Positions 1 to 7,436 of a stretch of 32,328 nt of DNA are shown here, piece by piece. Every line of letters begins with the position of its first letter. The first letter of the stretch is position 1. Both the position numbers and the translations under genes were made by a program. The stretch comes from Actinobacteria bacterium casp-actino2 (lineage in GTDB: Bacteria; Actinomycetota; Acidimicrobiia; Acidimicrobiales; Ilumatobacteraceae): positions 1 through 32,328 of the forward strand of contig LFFB01000007.1 in assembly GCA_001510335.1 (NCBI GenBank), in the 5' to 3' direction. Below the pieces are notes generated by a model. The model saw only the letters and a list, made by a program, of their open reading frames with translations. It did not search any database and was not told the origin of the DNA.

Positions 1-1
1 G

Positions 2-487
2 ACTCACGCTCACGAAGTTGGCGAGACCTTCGCGGTGGCCTGCACTGAAGGTGGAGAAATACGCGTCACCGTTACTCAGACTGGCCTACCACTTGGGCTC
101 ATCGCCGTTGGCTATCTCTTTGAAGCATTTGACCATGAGCAGAATTCAGCAGGACGCATCTGGATTGAGCCCCATCAACCAACGAAAGCAACTGCTGAAA
201 CTTTAGGCACGGTTGATGTCGCGGTGTTACCAACGCAATCAGTTGTCGCCGTAGTTCTGCCAGTGACCGCCGGACCAAAGAAGTCTGCACAAGCTGCGAA
301 GCTCGCAAACGCTCGGGCTTTAGTAGCAACGGCAACTCAACCACAGCGTGATATGAAGCTTTGGCAAAAGGCTTTGTATTACGTGAACGGCAGCAACGCC
401 CACGCGCACAATCAACTCGTTGGCACCAACACTCAGTTCATTGAACTACGAACTGGCGACTGGCTCGATGTGAAGTCAGGTCGCTAG
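2..487 (+). CDS. C-terminal part of an unrecognised protein (5' end outside window)
   Basis: The frame is open from the first bases of the window to a TAG at 485-487, so this is the last 161 residues of a longer protein whose start lies upstream. I do not recognise the family. The visible part is soluble-looking, with no membrane segment: a stretch rich in beta-type residues (EIRVTVTQTG), an Ala/Lys-rich helix (KKSAQAAKLANARAL) and a C-terminal segment HAHNQLVGTNTQFIELRTGD. A GTG at position 35 is in frame, but nothing near it marks it as a start and coding character continues upstream of it. The gene converges on the fucosidase, with only 4 bp between the two stop codons. Function is unknown; confidence refers to it being a real gene. 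Confidence 0.7.
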   Translation, partial: THAHEVGETFAVACTEGGEIRVTVTQTGLPLGLIAVGYLFEAFDHEQNSAGRIWIEPHQPTKATAETLGTVDVAVLPTQSVVAVVLPVTAGPKKSAQAAKLANARALVATATQPQRDMKLWQKALYYVNGSNAHAHNQLVGTNTQFIELRTGDWLDVKSGR

Positions 488-491
488 GTAT

Positions 492-1832
492 TTACTGAAT
501 GCGCAACGTGTAAACGGGCGTGTCATCAGGACGATTAGGCAAAGTTACGGAGTTACCTTCACGCTTCAGTTGCGCATGGTGTCCAAGCAATTTCACATCG
601 CCCTTTGGCAATCCGTCAATCGTGATTTTCGCAGTTAACGGACGACCAATGACCATGGCGTAAGTTGCTCCATCTGCACCCTTGGTCAAACGCACCACGA
701 GTCCTTCATCGGTTGACAACGTTGAAACCTCATGGGGTCGACTGCCGTAGATTGCGTCACCATTGACTGACAACCACTGACCCATCGCCAGCAAACGCAA
801 TTGCTGAGCCCACGGGATCTCGCCACCTGGCATTGCGCCGTAGTTCAACAATAGGTTTCCACCGTCAGCCACAATGTTGACGAACATCGTGATGAGTGCA
901 GGAATCGACAAATATGTTGAGTCATCTTCATCTTGCGTGTAACCAAAGCTGGTTCCAATTCCGCGCGTGACTTCGTACATCTTTTTTGGTCCCGCGGCTT
1001 TGGTTGTGTATTCAGGAGTTCCAAAGTCGGCGTGACTGGTCCCCTGCATCACACCAATGAAGTCAAAGCGATCATTAACGACACCCTCAGGATTGCCGTT
1101 GTAGAAATCAGCCATTAACTGCGCAGCACCTTCGCCGAATCGTGGATAACCAATGTCGTTCCACAAAACATCAGGGTTGTACTTACGAATCAATTCGTGC
1201 CAGTGGGCTTCGGCATACGCGTGATAGGTATCATCTTGTGGAATCGCTGCGTACAAAGTCGCCCAACTCTTGATGCCGAGACCTTGGAAGGTCCAGTCAA
1301 TTCCACCGGAGTAATACACACCGAAACGAAGTCCAGCGTTACGGGCAGCATCAGCACACTCTTGAACAAGATCACGTTGCGACGACCATTTCTCACCATG
1401 AGTCGGGTTGGGTGTTTCTGATGGCCACATCAAAACGCCATCGTGGTGCTTGGTGACCATCACGCAATACTTCGCGCCTGACGCTGCGAGTAATTGCTCC
1501 CAACGCTTGGAGTCCCATCCCTTCGCCGCTTCAAAAAAGATGTTGACAAAAGTTGAATAGTCGCAATCGCCCCACACTTTCTCGTGATAGAGGGCTGCAG
1601 GTGAACCAGGAATATTGATGGAGTTCTGATACCACTCGGCATACGGCGTATGGCTGAATGCCATCTCTTCGCCTTCTTCACGAGCAAGAGTGAATGGATC
1701 TTTGCCTAACGGCGCGAATGCTGGAACCGATCCCACCGTCCAGTGCGAGAAGATGCCGAACTTGGCATCTTGAAACCACTCCGGAACTTCGTGTTGCGAT
1801 AGCGACGCGAAGGTTGGCTCATACTTCGTCAT
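492..1832 (-). CDS. Alpha-L-fucosidase, glycoside hydrolase family 29 (cytosolic)
   Basis: This enzyme hydrolyses terminal alpha-L-fucose from glycans by the retaining GH29 mechanism. The 446-residue protein shows the family pattern: WFQDAKFGIFSHW at 19-31, KYCVMVTKHHDG at 121-132, a YYSGGIDW segment at 173-180, VLWND at 222-226 with D226 at the expected nucleophile position, GNLLLN at 325-330 and NGDAIYGSRP at 357-366, followed by a short C-terminal beta domain. There is no signal peptide, so it should act in the cytoplasm on imported oligosaccharide. The start at 1832 is preferred: the frame stays open up to 2081, but that extension runs into the MscS gene and has no family similarity, while ATG 1832 has GGGGGC just upstream. 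It is probably the last gene of an operon with MscS (64 bp gap) and the HAD phosphatase. Confidence 0.93.
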   Translation of the reverse strand: MTKYEPTFASLSQHEVPEWFQDAKFGIFSHWTVGSVPAFAPLGKDPFTLAREEGEEMAFSHTPYAEWYQNSINIPGSPAALYHEKVWGDCDYSTFVNIFFEAAKGWDSKRWEQLLAASGAKYCVMVTKHHDGVLMWPSETPNPTHGEKWSSQRDLVQECADAARNAGLRFGVYYSGGIDWTFQGLGIKSWATLYAAIPQDDTYHAYAEAHWHELIRKYNPDVLWNDIGYPRFGEGAAQLMADFYNGNPEGVVNDRFDFIGVMQGTSHADFGTPEYTTKAAGPKKMYEVTRGIGTSFGYTQDEDDSTYLSIPALITMFVNIVADGGNLLLNYGAMPGGEIPWAQQLRLLAMGQWLSVNGDAIYGSRPHEVSTLSTDEGLVVRLTKGADGATYAMVIGRPLTAKITIDGLPKGDVKLLGHHAQLKREGNSVTLPNRPDDTPVYTLRIQ

Positions 1833-1835
1833 ATT

Positions 1836-1841
1836 GCCCCC
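1836..1841 (-). promoter_or_regulatory. Ribosome binding site deciding the fucosidase start
   Basis: On the minus strand GGGGGC lies 3 nt before ATG 1832. It supports this ATG over the upstream in-frame extension that overlaps the MscS gene. The spacing is short, so this is moderate evidence. Confidence 0.4.
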
Positions 1842-1896
1842 AATATCTATTGTCCAAGATACGGACAAAAAAACACTACTCCGATGGGGCTGTTTG

Positions 1897-2793
1897 CTAA
1901 GAGTCCTGCGCAGAGAGTCTTTCTTCGGTGCGACGCACCAGGTTTTCACGCTCGGCCGCCGTAAGAGGCCGGGAGGTCCGAATATTGAGTTCAATTTGAT
2001 CAACACCGGCGATCGGCGTGGCGGTTGTGATGTCGTCGACGAGCAAGACCTCGGTGAGGTGTTCAGAACCAGCAAGTTCACGAATGGTCTCAGCAGCCTT
2101 CAGTGCTGCTTCGCCACGTTCGGCATCAATCGGCAACTGAATAGCAATCTTTGTGGCCACTGGTTCTTGGCTAATGTTGCGTACCGAAATTAAGGCGATG
2201 TGCGGAAGGTGAACAGTGCTGTAGCCATCACGAACTCGAGTCGATACGAGCCCTACATGTTCAACAATTCCTCGTACGCCATTCGGGAAGGCTCCGCTGA
2301 TTTCAACTTCATCACCAACCCCATATCGATCCTCTAACAGAACCGACAGTCCAGTGAGATAGTCATTAACTTTCTGCGATGCTCCGTACGCGATACCTGC
2401 CCCAAGGAAGCCCGCACTCGAAAGCACAAGAGGACCATTGAGTTCCAAAATATGAAAGATCGCTATTAAAACACCAACCCAAATCACGACAGCCAGTAGA
2501 TGATGCAACATCCGTGACACCGCATCCACCCGTTGTCGTCGGCGATTCTCGCCCACCTCACCTTGCTCTAGTTCTTCGTAACGGGCCCGTGTACGCCACC
2601 ACTGTGAGGGACGGGCGATACTTCGCTGAGCGATGTAACGCACCAATCGGCGAATAATCACATGCGATAAGCGCGTCACAATAAAGGCCCCAATAACAAC
2701 AAGTAAAACGAGCAACGGCTGAGAAATCGCTTCGCGAGCCGTTGCTGGTTGATCCGGAGTTGGGTTGAGAGTTGAAATGAATTGAAACAACAT
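1897..2793 (-). CDS. MscS-family mechanosensitive ion channel
   Basis: A small-conductance mechanosensitive channel family protein of 298 residues, which opens under membrane tension to release solutes. Three membrane segments are visible: about 26-46 (LLVLLVVIGAFIV), 99-117 (LLAVVIWVGVLIAIF) and the pore-lining type segment 121-145 (Gly/Ala-rich AGFLGAGIAYGASQ, then KVNDYLTG). The MscS beta domain follows at about 146-205 (LEDRYGVGDEVEI, GIVEHVGLVSTRVRDG), then an alpha/beta C-terminal domain to 298. Between TM1 and TM2 is a charged linker (RARYEELEQGEVGENRRRQR). The start is ATG 2793, directly behind a very strong Shine-Dalgarno sequence with unusually tight spacing. It sits between HAD phosphatase (24 bp upstream) and fucosidase in one orientation, so co-transcription is likely; no functional link between them is evident. 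Confidence 0.92.
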   Translation of the reverse strand: MLFQFISTLNPTPDQPATAREAISQPLLVLLVVIGAFIVTRLSHVIIRRLVRYIAQRSIARPSQWWRTRARYEELEQGEVGENRRRQRVDAVSRMLHHLLAVVIWVGVLIAIFHILELNGPLVLSSAGFLGAGIAYGASQKVNDYLTGLSVLLEDRYGVGDEVEISGAFPNGVRGIVEHVGLVSTRVRDGYSTVHLPHIALISVRNISQEPVATKIAIQLPIDAERGEAALKAAETIRELAGSEHLTEVLLVDDITTATPIAGVDQIELNIRTSRPLTAAERENLVRRTEERLSAQDS

Positions 2794-2794
2794 G

Positions 2795-2802
2795 ACCTCC
2801 TC
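2795..2802 (-). promoter_or_regulatory. Ribosome binding site with unusually tight spacing (MscS gene)
   Basis: GAGGAGGT on the minus strand ends only 1 nt before ATG 2793. The core is near perfect, but the usual spacing is 5-9 nt. The second codon is TTG, so initiation there would give a more usual gap. Confidence 0.5.
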
Positions 2803-2817
2803 AGTGTGCCGTCGTTT

Positions 2818-3543
2818 CTATGCTTTCCCTGTTTGCGACACTATTCCGTGTATCCATTCAGGTAGTTCATTGATACTTTTTAGTTCGCCAAACCGCTGAC
2901 TCACTGGCGGATGTTCGGCCTTTTCTAGTTCCCACAAGAACTGATACGGAATGTGGACCGCATGTCCACCCAATTCAAGAATCGGCAAAATGTCACTCTT
3001 CACCGAATTGCCAACCATGCACACTCTTTCGGGTTGCACAGAAATATCTCGAAAAACTTTGGTGTAGGTTGCGACATCTTTCTCCAAAACGATCTCCACA
3101 TGATCAAACAGATGATCCAGTCCACTTGATGTGACCTTCCGAGTCTGGTGTACCAGATCACCCTTCGTAATCAAGATGAGACGATGGTGTTGAGCGAGTT
3201 CTTGTAAAACTTCAGGAACCCCATCGAGTAAGCGGACTGGTGCCAGTAACAAATCTCGCGTGAGGTGTATAAGCTGAGCCAATACGTCTGTTGAAACTTG
3301 ACCTTGACTGATCGTGATCGCTGCTTCAACCATGGAGAGCCCAAAGGCCTTCACGCCATATCCATAGGTATGCAGATTGGCTCGTTCAGTTGCTGTCAAC
3401 GCAGCTTTGATATCAATCCCCGTTGGTGCAAACGGTGCAAGCAATTCATAGAACGCCATTTCTGTGGCATGAAACCCATCTTCACTGTGCCACAGGGTGT
3501 CATCGGCATCAAAGGCCAAGCAATCAAAAGTAGCCATAGACAT
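2818..3543 (-). CDS. HAD-superfamily phosphatase
   Basis: A haloacid-dehalogenase-type hydrolase of 241 residues, predicted to dephosphorylate a small cytosolic metabolite; the substrate cannot be read from sequence. Motif I is FDADDTLW at 11-18, with nucleophile D12 and acid/base D14. Motif II is LITKGD with T126, the motif III lysine is probably K162, and motif IV is GNSVKSDI at 178-185 with D184. The insert between motif I and II (about 20-100) is a helical cap of the C1 class, as in YjjG-like phosphatases. Starts at residue 1 or residue 3 (both ATG) are possible; the first follows AGAAGAA. It is the first gene of the minus-strand set HAD-MscS-fucosidase, and a 21-bp dyad lies 52 bp upstream. 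Confidence 0.9.
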   Translation of the reverse strand: MSMATFDCLAFDADDTLWHSEDGFHATEMAFYELLAPFAPTGIDIKAALTATERANLHTYGYGVKAFGLSMVEAAITISQGQVSTDVLAQLIHLTRDLLLAPVRLLDGVPEVLQELAQHHRLILITKGDLVHQTRKVTSSGLDHLFDHVEIVLEKDVATYTKVFRDISVQPERVCMVGNSVKSDILPILELGGHAVHIPYQFLWELEKAEHPPVSQRFGELKSINELPEWIHGIVSQTGKA

Positions 3544-3594
3544 TTATTCTTCTAGAGTGCAATGAGTGAAGCGAGACAATTTGACCTGTGAAAC

Positions 3595-3615
3595 ATATTT
3601 TTACAGTAGAAATAT
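3595..3615. repeat. 21-bp near-perfect dyad upstream of the HAD operon
   Basis: The left arm ATATTTTTAC (3595-3604) and right arm GTAGAAATAT (3606-3615) pair at 9 of 10 positions around a central A at 3605. A looser outer pair, CTGTG at 3586-3590 and CACAG at 3618-3622, extends the symmetry with a 2-nt offset. Its position 52-72 bp upstream of the HAD start suggests a regulator binding site. It lies in the 149-bp intergenic stretch 3544-3692, in which I see no gene. Confidence 0.45.
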
Positions 3616-3692
3616 TACACAGAGGCAATGACCCGGTCTGCAACAGGGATTTACAGTCGGTCGCCTCGAGGAATATTTACCGATCTCGTAAC

Positions 3693-4082
3693 TCAACGAT
3701 GAATTGCATTGAGATAGTTGTAAACAGTAATTCGTGAAACGCCCATTGCATCAGCGACATCTTCGACAGCACGCCGCAAGGTAAACGCTCCTCGTTCATC
3801 GAGCAGTCGAATCGCGAGTTGCTTTTGTTCACGATTCATGTTGGGTAGTTGCTGACCCATTTCGCGCTCCACTGAGTCAATCAAACGCGCAAGCGCGCCA
3901 TGAAGATCGGGAAGACGAACCGCTGCGATTAATTCACCTTCAAATACGAGTGGAATATCGGCAGCCTCAATTTGAGTCGCATCAATCACTGAACATCCGA
4001 GTGCATCAATAAGGGGTTGCAACGTCGCAAGTACTTGATGATTGATATCAAGTGGCGTTTGACTGATCTCAGAAGAAGTCAT
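3693..4082 (-). CDS. DauR/YheO-type helix-turn-helix regulator (short form)
   Basis: A 129-residue DNA-binding protein. Residues 82-127 form the HTH found at the end of YheO/DauR regulators: an opening helix REQKQLAIRLLDERGAF, then TLRRAVEDVADAMGVS and the recognition helix RITVYNYLNAI. The N-terminal 80 residues replace the usual PAS-like YheO domain with a compact segment (IPLVFEGELIAAVRLPDLHGA, then a helix LARLIDSVEREMG). The start ATG overlaps the stop of the thiamine-binding gene by 4 bp (ATGA), so the two are translationally coupled. From memory this short HTH form is often paired with a thiamine-binding protein in actinobacteria; a vitamin-linked regulatory role is inference. Confidence 0.85.
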   Translation of the reverse strand: MTSSEISQTPLDINHQVLATLQPLIDALGCSVIDATQIEAADIPLVFEGELIAAVRLPDLHGALARLIDSVEREMGQQLPNMNREQKQLAIRLLDERGAFTLRRAVEDVADAMGVSRITVYNYLNAIHR

Positions 4083-4315
4083 GGCTGGACCTTTTCCATA
4101 TGCAATGTCACATGGGTCGCGCCATGCGCGTAAGCATCGCGAACTAAGTCGCTGACAGCAATTGCCGCTATGTGTTCATCAGCATCGAACTCGGTCGCGA
4201 ACGGGCCGAACTCAACATTGATTCCATGCGCTTCAACCGCCGCCACCGCGGCGAGTACGTGAGGTCCAGGCTGACCCTCAACAAACGGCTCAATAGTGAA
4301 CTCAACGCGCAGCAC
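4079..4315 (-). CDS. Thiamine-binding protein, MTH1187/YkoF-like family
   Basis: A 78-residue single-domain protein of the thiamine-binding family (formerly DUF77), a small ferredoxin-like fold. Visible features are the first strand VEFTIEPF, the helix HVLAAVAAVEAHG, the strand pair INVEFGPFATEFDAD, a helix IAAIAVSDLVRDAYAHG and a last strand THVTLHMEKV. Members bind thiamine or related compounds in the cytosol; most have no known catalytic role. The start is GTG 4315: there is no in-frame ATG and no clear Shine-Dalgarno. The gene lies 34 bp after the WXG100 stop and overlaps the HTH gene by 4 bp, consistent with a three-gene operon. Confidence 0.85.
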   Translation of the reverse strand: MLRVEFTIEPFVEGQPGPHVLAAVAAVEAHGINVEFGPFATEFDADEHIAAIAVSDLVRDAYAHGATHVTLHMEKVQP

Positions 4316-4349
4316 GCCAATATCGTAATCGGTCGGGCGCCGTATCGCC

Positions 4350-4637
4350 TCAGGGCATGCCCATCACCCGACGAAGTTCGTTAGCCCGCATTAAACAATC
4401 TCGCCCGGCTAGGTCAAAGGCTTCCCCCAAGCGACTGAGGGCGGTTCGAAACGAGGCCTGCCAATCTTGTTCAAATGCTTGACGGGCCGGCCCATTCCAA
4501 TTCGTTGAAGCCAAAGCCGAATTGACGACTGCAACCAAAGCCTCAATATCGGCTCGCTGACGACTCAAGGTGTGACCGAGTGAAATGAGTTGATCGGGGT
4601 CGGCTCCGATCATGCCTCCGGCGGTGAATTGCGACAT
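4350..4637 (-). CDS. WXG100-family protein (EsxA-like)
   Basis: A 95-residue helical hairpin protein of the WXG100 type, normally small dimers exported by ESX (type VII) secretion. The turn motif W-N-G lies in NWNGPARQAF near residue 47-56. The flanking helices are DPDQLISLGHTLSRQRADIEAL before it and the segments around ALSRLGEAFDLAGR after it. There is no signal peptide. The start ATG 4637 has AAGGGA upstream. No ESX ATPase, membrane protein or partner WXG100 gene is in this window, so it may be an orphan substrate or use machinery elsewhere. It is the first gene of the set WXG100, thiamine-binding protein, HTH regulator. The C-terminus lacks an obvious YxxxD/E export signal, ending RRVMGMP. 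Confidence 0.8.
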   Translation of the reverse strand: MSQFTAGGMIGADPDQLISLGHTLSRQRADIEALVAVVNSALASTNWNGPARQAFEQDWQASFRTALSRLGEAFDLAGRDCLMRANELRRVMGMP

Positions 4638-4658
4638 TTGACATCCCTTCTCATTTAC

Positions 4659-4673
4659 CCGTGACTTTCACGG
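4659..4673. repeat. Short perfect hairpin between Nudix and WXG100 genes
   Basis: CCGTGA (4659-4664) and TCACGG (4668-4673) form a perfect 6-bp stem with a CTT loop. It lies downstream of the Nudix stop and upstream of the WXG100 start on the minus strand. No T-run follows in the transcribed direction, so it is a weak terminator candidate or an operator. Confidence 0.3.
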
Positions 4674-4710
4674 TCACACATCGTGGGCACAGCCTCGTCA
4701 ACGGCGGTGA

Positions 4711-5223
4711 TCAAAAATCAATCAAAGGGAGAAGTAAAGCCAAACTGTCAGGAAGAAAGTTTTCGCGGCGCAACAAGTCATCAAGACCATCACGATGCAC
4801 CCACCAAGCCTCAACCACTTCACCGTCATCAAATGTGAACGGCCCTTGAGTCGTCACCACATAGCAACGCGCCATCAGACTGACCTGATCGTCTTCATAC
4901 GACCGAGACGTCACTGGATCAAGTTCAATCAAATCAACCTCTTTGATCCCGACTTCTTCAGCAAGTTCGCGCCGAGCCGCTTCAAGGTAGGGCTCGCCAG
5001 CGCCAACAACTCCGCCCACCGCGATATCACACCAACTCGGCCAAATGTCTTTTTGAGGTGATCGGCGATGGACTAATAGTCGGCCCGCTCCATCAAGGAT
5101 CGCAATGAAGACAGCACGATGGCGCAGACGGTCGGCGCGCATGACTCGCCGTGGCACGGTTTGAATGATCTGATCTGACTCGTCCACCACATCCACAAGT
5201 TCTTCACCAGCATTCAGACCCAC
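4711..5223 (-). CDS. Nudix hydrolase (YfcD / IPP-isomerase-like)
   Basis: A 170-residue Nudix protein that hydrolyses a nucleoside diphosphate-linked or related pyrophosphate substrate. The Nudix box is complete at 71-93: G71, E77, R85-E86-L87, E89-E90, G92, so the metal-binding glutamates are intact. The N-terminal strand VDVVDESDQIIQTVPRR and the segment HRAVFIAILDGAGRLLVHRRS match the YfcD group, which resembles isopentenyl-diphosphate isomerase; the exact substrate is unknown. The start is GTG 5223 with GGTAGG about 8 nt upstream. It is transcribed divergently from the M20 amidohydrolase across a 53-bp gap. Confidence 0.88.
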   Translation of the reverse strand: MGLNAGEELVDVVDESDQIIQTVPRRVMRADRLRHRAVFIAILDGAGRLLVHRRSPQKDIWPSWCDIAVGGVVGAGEPYLEAARRELAEEVGIKEVDLIELDPVTSRSYEDDQVSLMARCYVVTTQGPFTFDDGEVVEAWWVHRDGLDDLLRRENFLPDSLALLLPLIDF

Positions 5224-5264
5224 TCGTATTACCTACCACACAAATCAGCGGTGACCCACAGGTC

Positions 5265-5270
5265 TACGAT
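5265..5270 (+). promoter_or_regulatory. -10 box TACGAT for a leaderless transcript of the M20 gene
   Basis: TACGAT fits the actinobacterial TANNNT -10 consensus and ends 6 nt before ATG 5277. That would place transcription initiation at or beside the start codon. No Shine-Dalgarno precedes the ATG and no -35 is evident. Confidence 0.4.
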
Positions 5271-5276
5271 ACGCAT

Positions 5277-6506
5277 ATGGCTGATCCCACCGATATCTCC
5301 ACTTTGACCGCGGAGTCACTTGACCTTCTTGATGACACCATCGCTCTGCGCCGTCGATTACACGAGTGGCCCGAACTCGGCAATCACCTACCGAAAACTC
5401 GTGAGGAAGTTTTAGCGGCTCTTGAAGGTCTGCCACTCGGAATCAAACTTCATGAAACGACTTCGGGAATTGTCGCTTCGCTTGAAGGTACCCGCCCCGG
5501 CCCAACTGTGCTGTTGCGCGGTGACATGGATGCATTGCCGATGCCTGAAGACACCGGCGTAGATTTCAGTTCACGAGTTGAAAATGTGATGCACGCATGT
5601 GGACACGACACGCACACCGCAATGTTGGTTGGCGCTGCTCGTTTGCTTTCGTCACATCGCGATCAATTACAAGGCCGCGTCGTGTTTATGTTTCAGCCTG
5701 GCGAAGAAGGTCACGCTGGCGCGCGCTTCATGCTTGAGGAAGGTCTGCTTGATGTTGGTCCACTTTCAGACGGATCGGTATCTGAAGTCACTGGTGCATT
5801 TGCGATTCATACCACTTCATCTCTGCCCACCGGATTTGTTAGTACAAGAGGCGGACCTATTATGGCTTCGAGTGACACATTGGCAATTCGTGTGATTGGT
5901 CGTGGTGGACACGGAAGTGAACCATTCCGAACTCTTGATCCGATTCCGGCAGCCTGTGAAATTGTTGGTGCATTGCAGTCATTGATGACACGCCGGATCA
6001 ATGTTTTTAACCCTGGTGTCTTGACGGTGACACAAGTACATGCCGGGACTGCATTCAACGTCATTCCCGAATTCGCCGAGGTGTTCGGCACGATTCGGGC
6101 AATCAGCGAAACAACGCGTCGCATGATTCATGATGGTGTACGCCGCGTGGCTGAAGGAATCGCAGCAGCACACGGACTCGAGGTCACCGTTGAACTGACA
6201 GATGGCTACGACGTCACTGTCAATAGCCCCACCTATGCAAACACCGCTGGAAATATCGCCAAAGAAATTATTGGTAGCGATCGCTTTATTGAATTGCCCA
6301 ACCCAGTCATGGGTGCGGAAGATTTTGGCTATGTACTCAACCATGTACCTGGTGCAATGGTTTTCTTGGGTGCAACTCCACACGACCGGAATCTTGCAAC
6401 TGCCGCACCTAATCACTCGAACCGCGTGTTCTACGACGAAGAGTGCATGAGCACTGGTATTTCGATTTATAGCGCCGTGGCGCTTCGACATCTCTCAGGA
6501 GTTTGA
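5277..6506 (+). CDS. M20-family amidohydrolase (hippurate / N-acyl-amino-acid hydrolase type)
   Basis: A metal-dependent cytosolic amidohydrolase of 409 residues, in the group that removes acyl groups from N-acyl amino acids, hippurate or IAA conjugates. The M20 motifs are complete: RGDMDALPM at 81-89, HACGHDTHTAML at 106-117 (C108 and H110), FQPGEEG at 139-145 with E143/E144, H178 in AIHTTSSLPTG, the dimerisation domain around GHGSEP at 211-216, GAEDFGYV at 346-353 and the last ligand H380 in APNHSN. The start ATG has no Shine-Dalgarno but follows a -10-like box by 6 nt. The 3' end overlaps the convergent SDR gene by 12 bp. Confidence 0.93.
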   Translation: MADPTDISTLTAESLDLLDDTIALRRRLHEWPELGNHLPKTREEVLAALEGLPLGIKLHETTSGIVASLEGTRPGPTVLLRGDMDALPMPEDTGVDFSSRVENVMHACGHDTHTAMLVGAARLLSSHRDQLQGRVVFMFQPGEEGHAGARFMLEEGLLDVGPLSDGSVSEVTGAFAIHTTSSLPTGFVSTRGGPIMASSDTLAIRVIGRGGHGSEPFRTLDPIPAACEIVGALQSLMTRRINVFNPGVLTVTQVHAGTAFNVIPEFAEVFGTIRAISETTRRMIHDGVRRVAEGIAAAHGLEVTVELTDGYDVTVNSPTYANTAGNIAKEIIGSDRFIELPNPVMGAEDFGYVLNHVPGAMVFLGATPHDRNLATAAPNHSNRVFYDEECMSTGISIYSAVALRHLSGV

Positions 6507-7349
6507 ACTCGGACCTGCGGGATAGCGGGCATCACCAAGCACCATTTCCATTGCGGGTTCAATGTTTGGTCCACGTCGCAAGTGGTGACCACCGTCGGCA
6601 CTAATGCATGTGCCCGTGATCCACGAACTTTCATCGCCCAATAAGAAGCGCACAAGTTTGCCAATGTCTTCAGTGCTGCCAACACGACCCAACGGCATTT
6701 GTTCCAAGTAGTCATTCAAGATCACATCGAGGGTCATGATGCCTTCAGTTGCATCGGTCGGTACGAGTCCGGGTCGAACTGCGTTCGCGCGAATGTTTCG
6801 ACAACCAAGTTCATCGGCCGTCTGACGGATCAACATCTCGAGTCCGGCTTTCGACACGTCATATGGAGTCATGAAGCGGTGTGTCACTGGACCAGCGATT
6901 GAAGAGATTGCAACTATTGAGCCACCACCTTGAGCAGCAAGATGACTCACCGAATGTTTGATCGTCAGAAAAGCACCGGTGAGATTTGTGCCAAGAATTC
7001 CGTTCCAGTCATCAAGCGATGTCAAGTGAATTGGGCCACCACCGCCGTACCCGGCATTGGCAACCACCATCGTGAATTTGCCAGCGTTGTTCGCCACCGT
7101 GCAGGCATTGGCAACACTCTCTTCACTGGTGACATCGCAGGCAACTGTGAGCACCTGTGCACCACCCTCTGCGATCGAACGCAATTCTGCAGCCGAGGCT
7201 TCAAGGCGCTCCACATTGCGAGCGGCCAACATGACGGTCGCGCCATCTTGGACGAGTTCGCGGGCGCAACCAAGTCCGATGCCCGAGCCTCCTCCAGTAA
7301 TGAGTGCGACTTGACCTAACAGTGGGTGGGGATTGCGCGTCGAAGACAT
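6495..7349 (-). CDS. Short-chain dehydrogenase/reductase (SDR)
   Basis: A classical SDR oxidoreductase of 284 residues using NAD(P)(H). The cofactor motif TGGGSGIG is at 18-25, NAG at 98-100, the structural N122, and the catalytic set S150, Y163 and K167. The core ends in the usual WITGTCISADGG. A C-terminal tail of about 30 residues (HHLRRGPNIEPAMEMVLGDARYP) extends beyond most classical SDRs and may form part of a substrate lid. The substrate is unknown. ATG 7349 is preceded by CACGAT with a 6-nt gap, resembling the leaderless starts elsewhere in the window. It is divergent from the toxin-antitoxin pair and its 3' end overlaps the M20 gene. Confidence 0.92.
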   Translation of the reverse strand: MSSTRNPHPLLGQVALITGGGSGIGLGCARELVQDGATVMLAARNVERLEASAAELRSIAEGGAQVLTVACDVTSEESVANACTVANNAGKFTMVVANAGYGGGGPIHLTSLDDWNGILGTNLTGAFLTIKHSVSHLAAQGGGSIVAISSIAGPVTHRFMTPYDVSKAGLEMLIRQTADELGCRNIRANAVRPGLVPTDATEGIMTLDVILNDYLEQMPLGRVGSTEDIGKLVRFLLGDESSWITGTCISADGGHHLRRGPNIEPAMEMVLGDARYPAGPSSNS

Positions 7350-7436
7350 GCAGAGATCGTGTCACATTCGCCCCAGCTGCTGGCAAGCGACCCACGTAAC
7401 AATGTGGTGAAAAAGAGAAAACAGAAAAGGCGGCTT

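Noticed and set aside
1833-2081. N-terminal extension of the fucosidase frame to 2081
   Set aside because: It overlaps the MscS coding region in another frame, has no GH29 similarity, and ATG 1832 has an upstream purine-rich site.
3544-3692. Possible small RNA or tRNA in the intergenic stretch
   Set aside because: No cloverleaf, CCA end or terminator was found; only the dyad at 3595-3615 stands out.
5979-6491. 170-codon minus-strand open frame
   Set aside because: It is antisense to the M20 amidohydrolase, cysteine- and histidine-rich in the way of shadow frames, with no domain signal.
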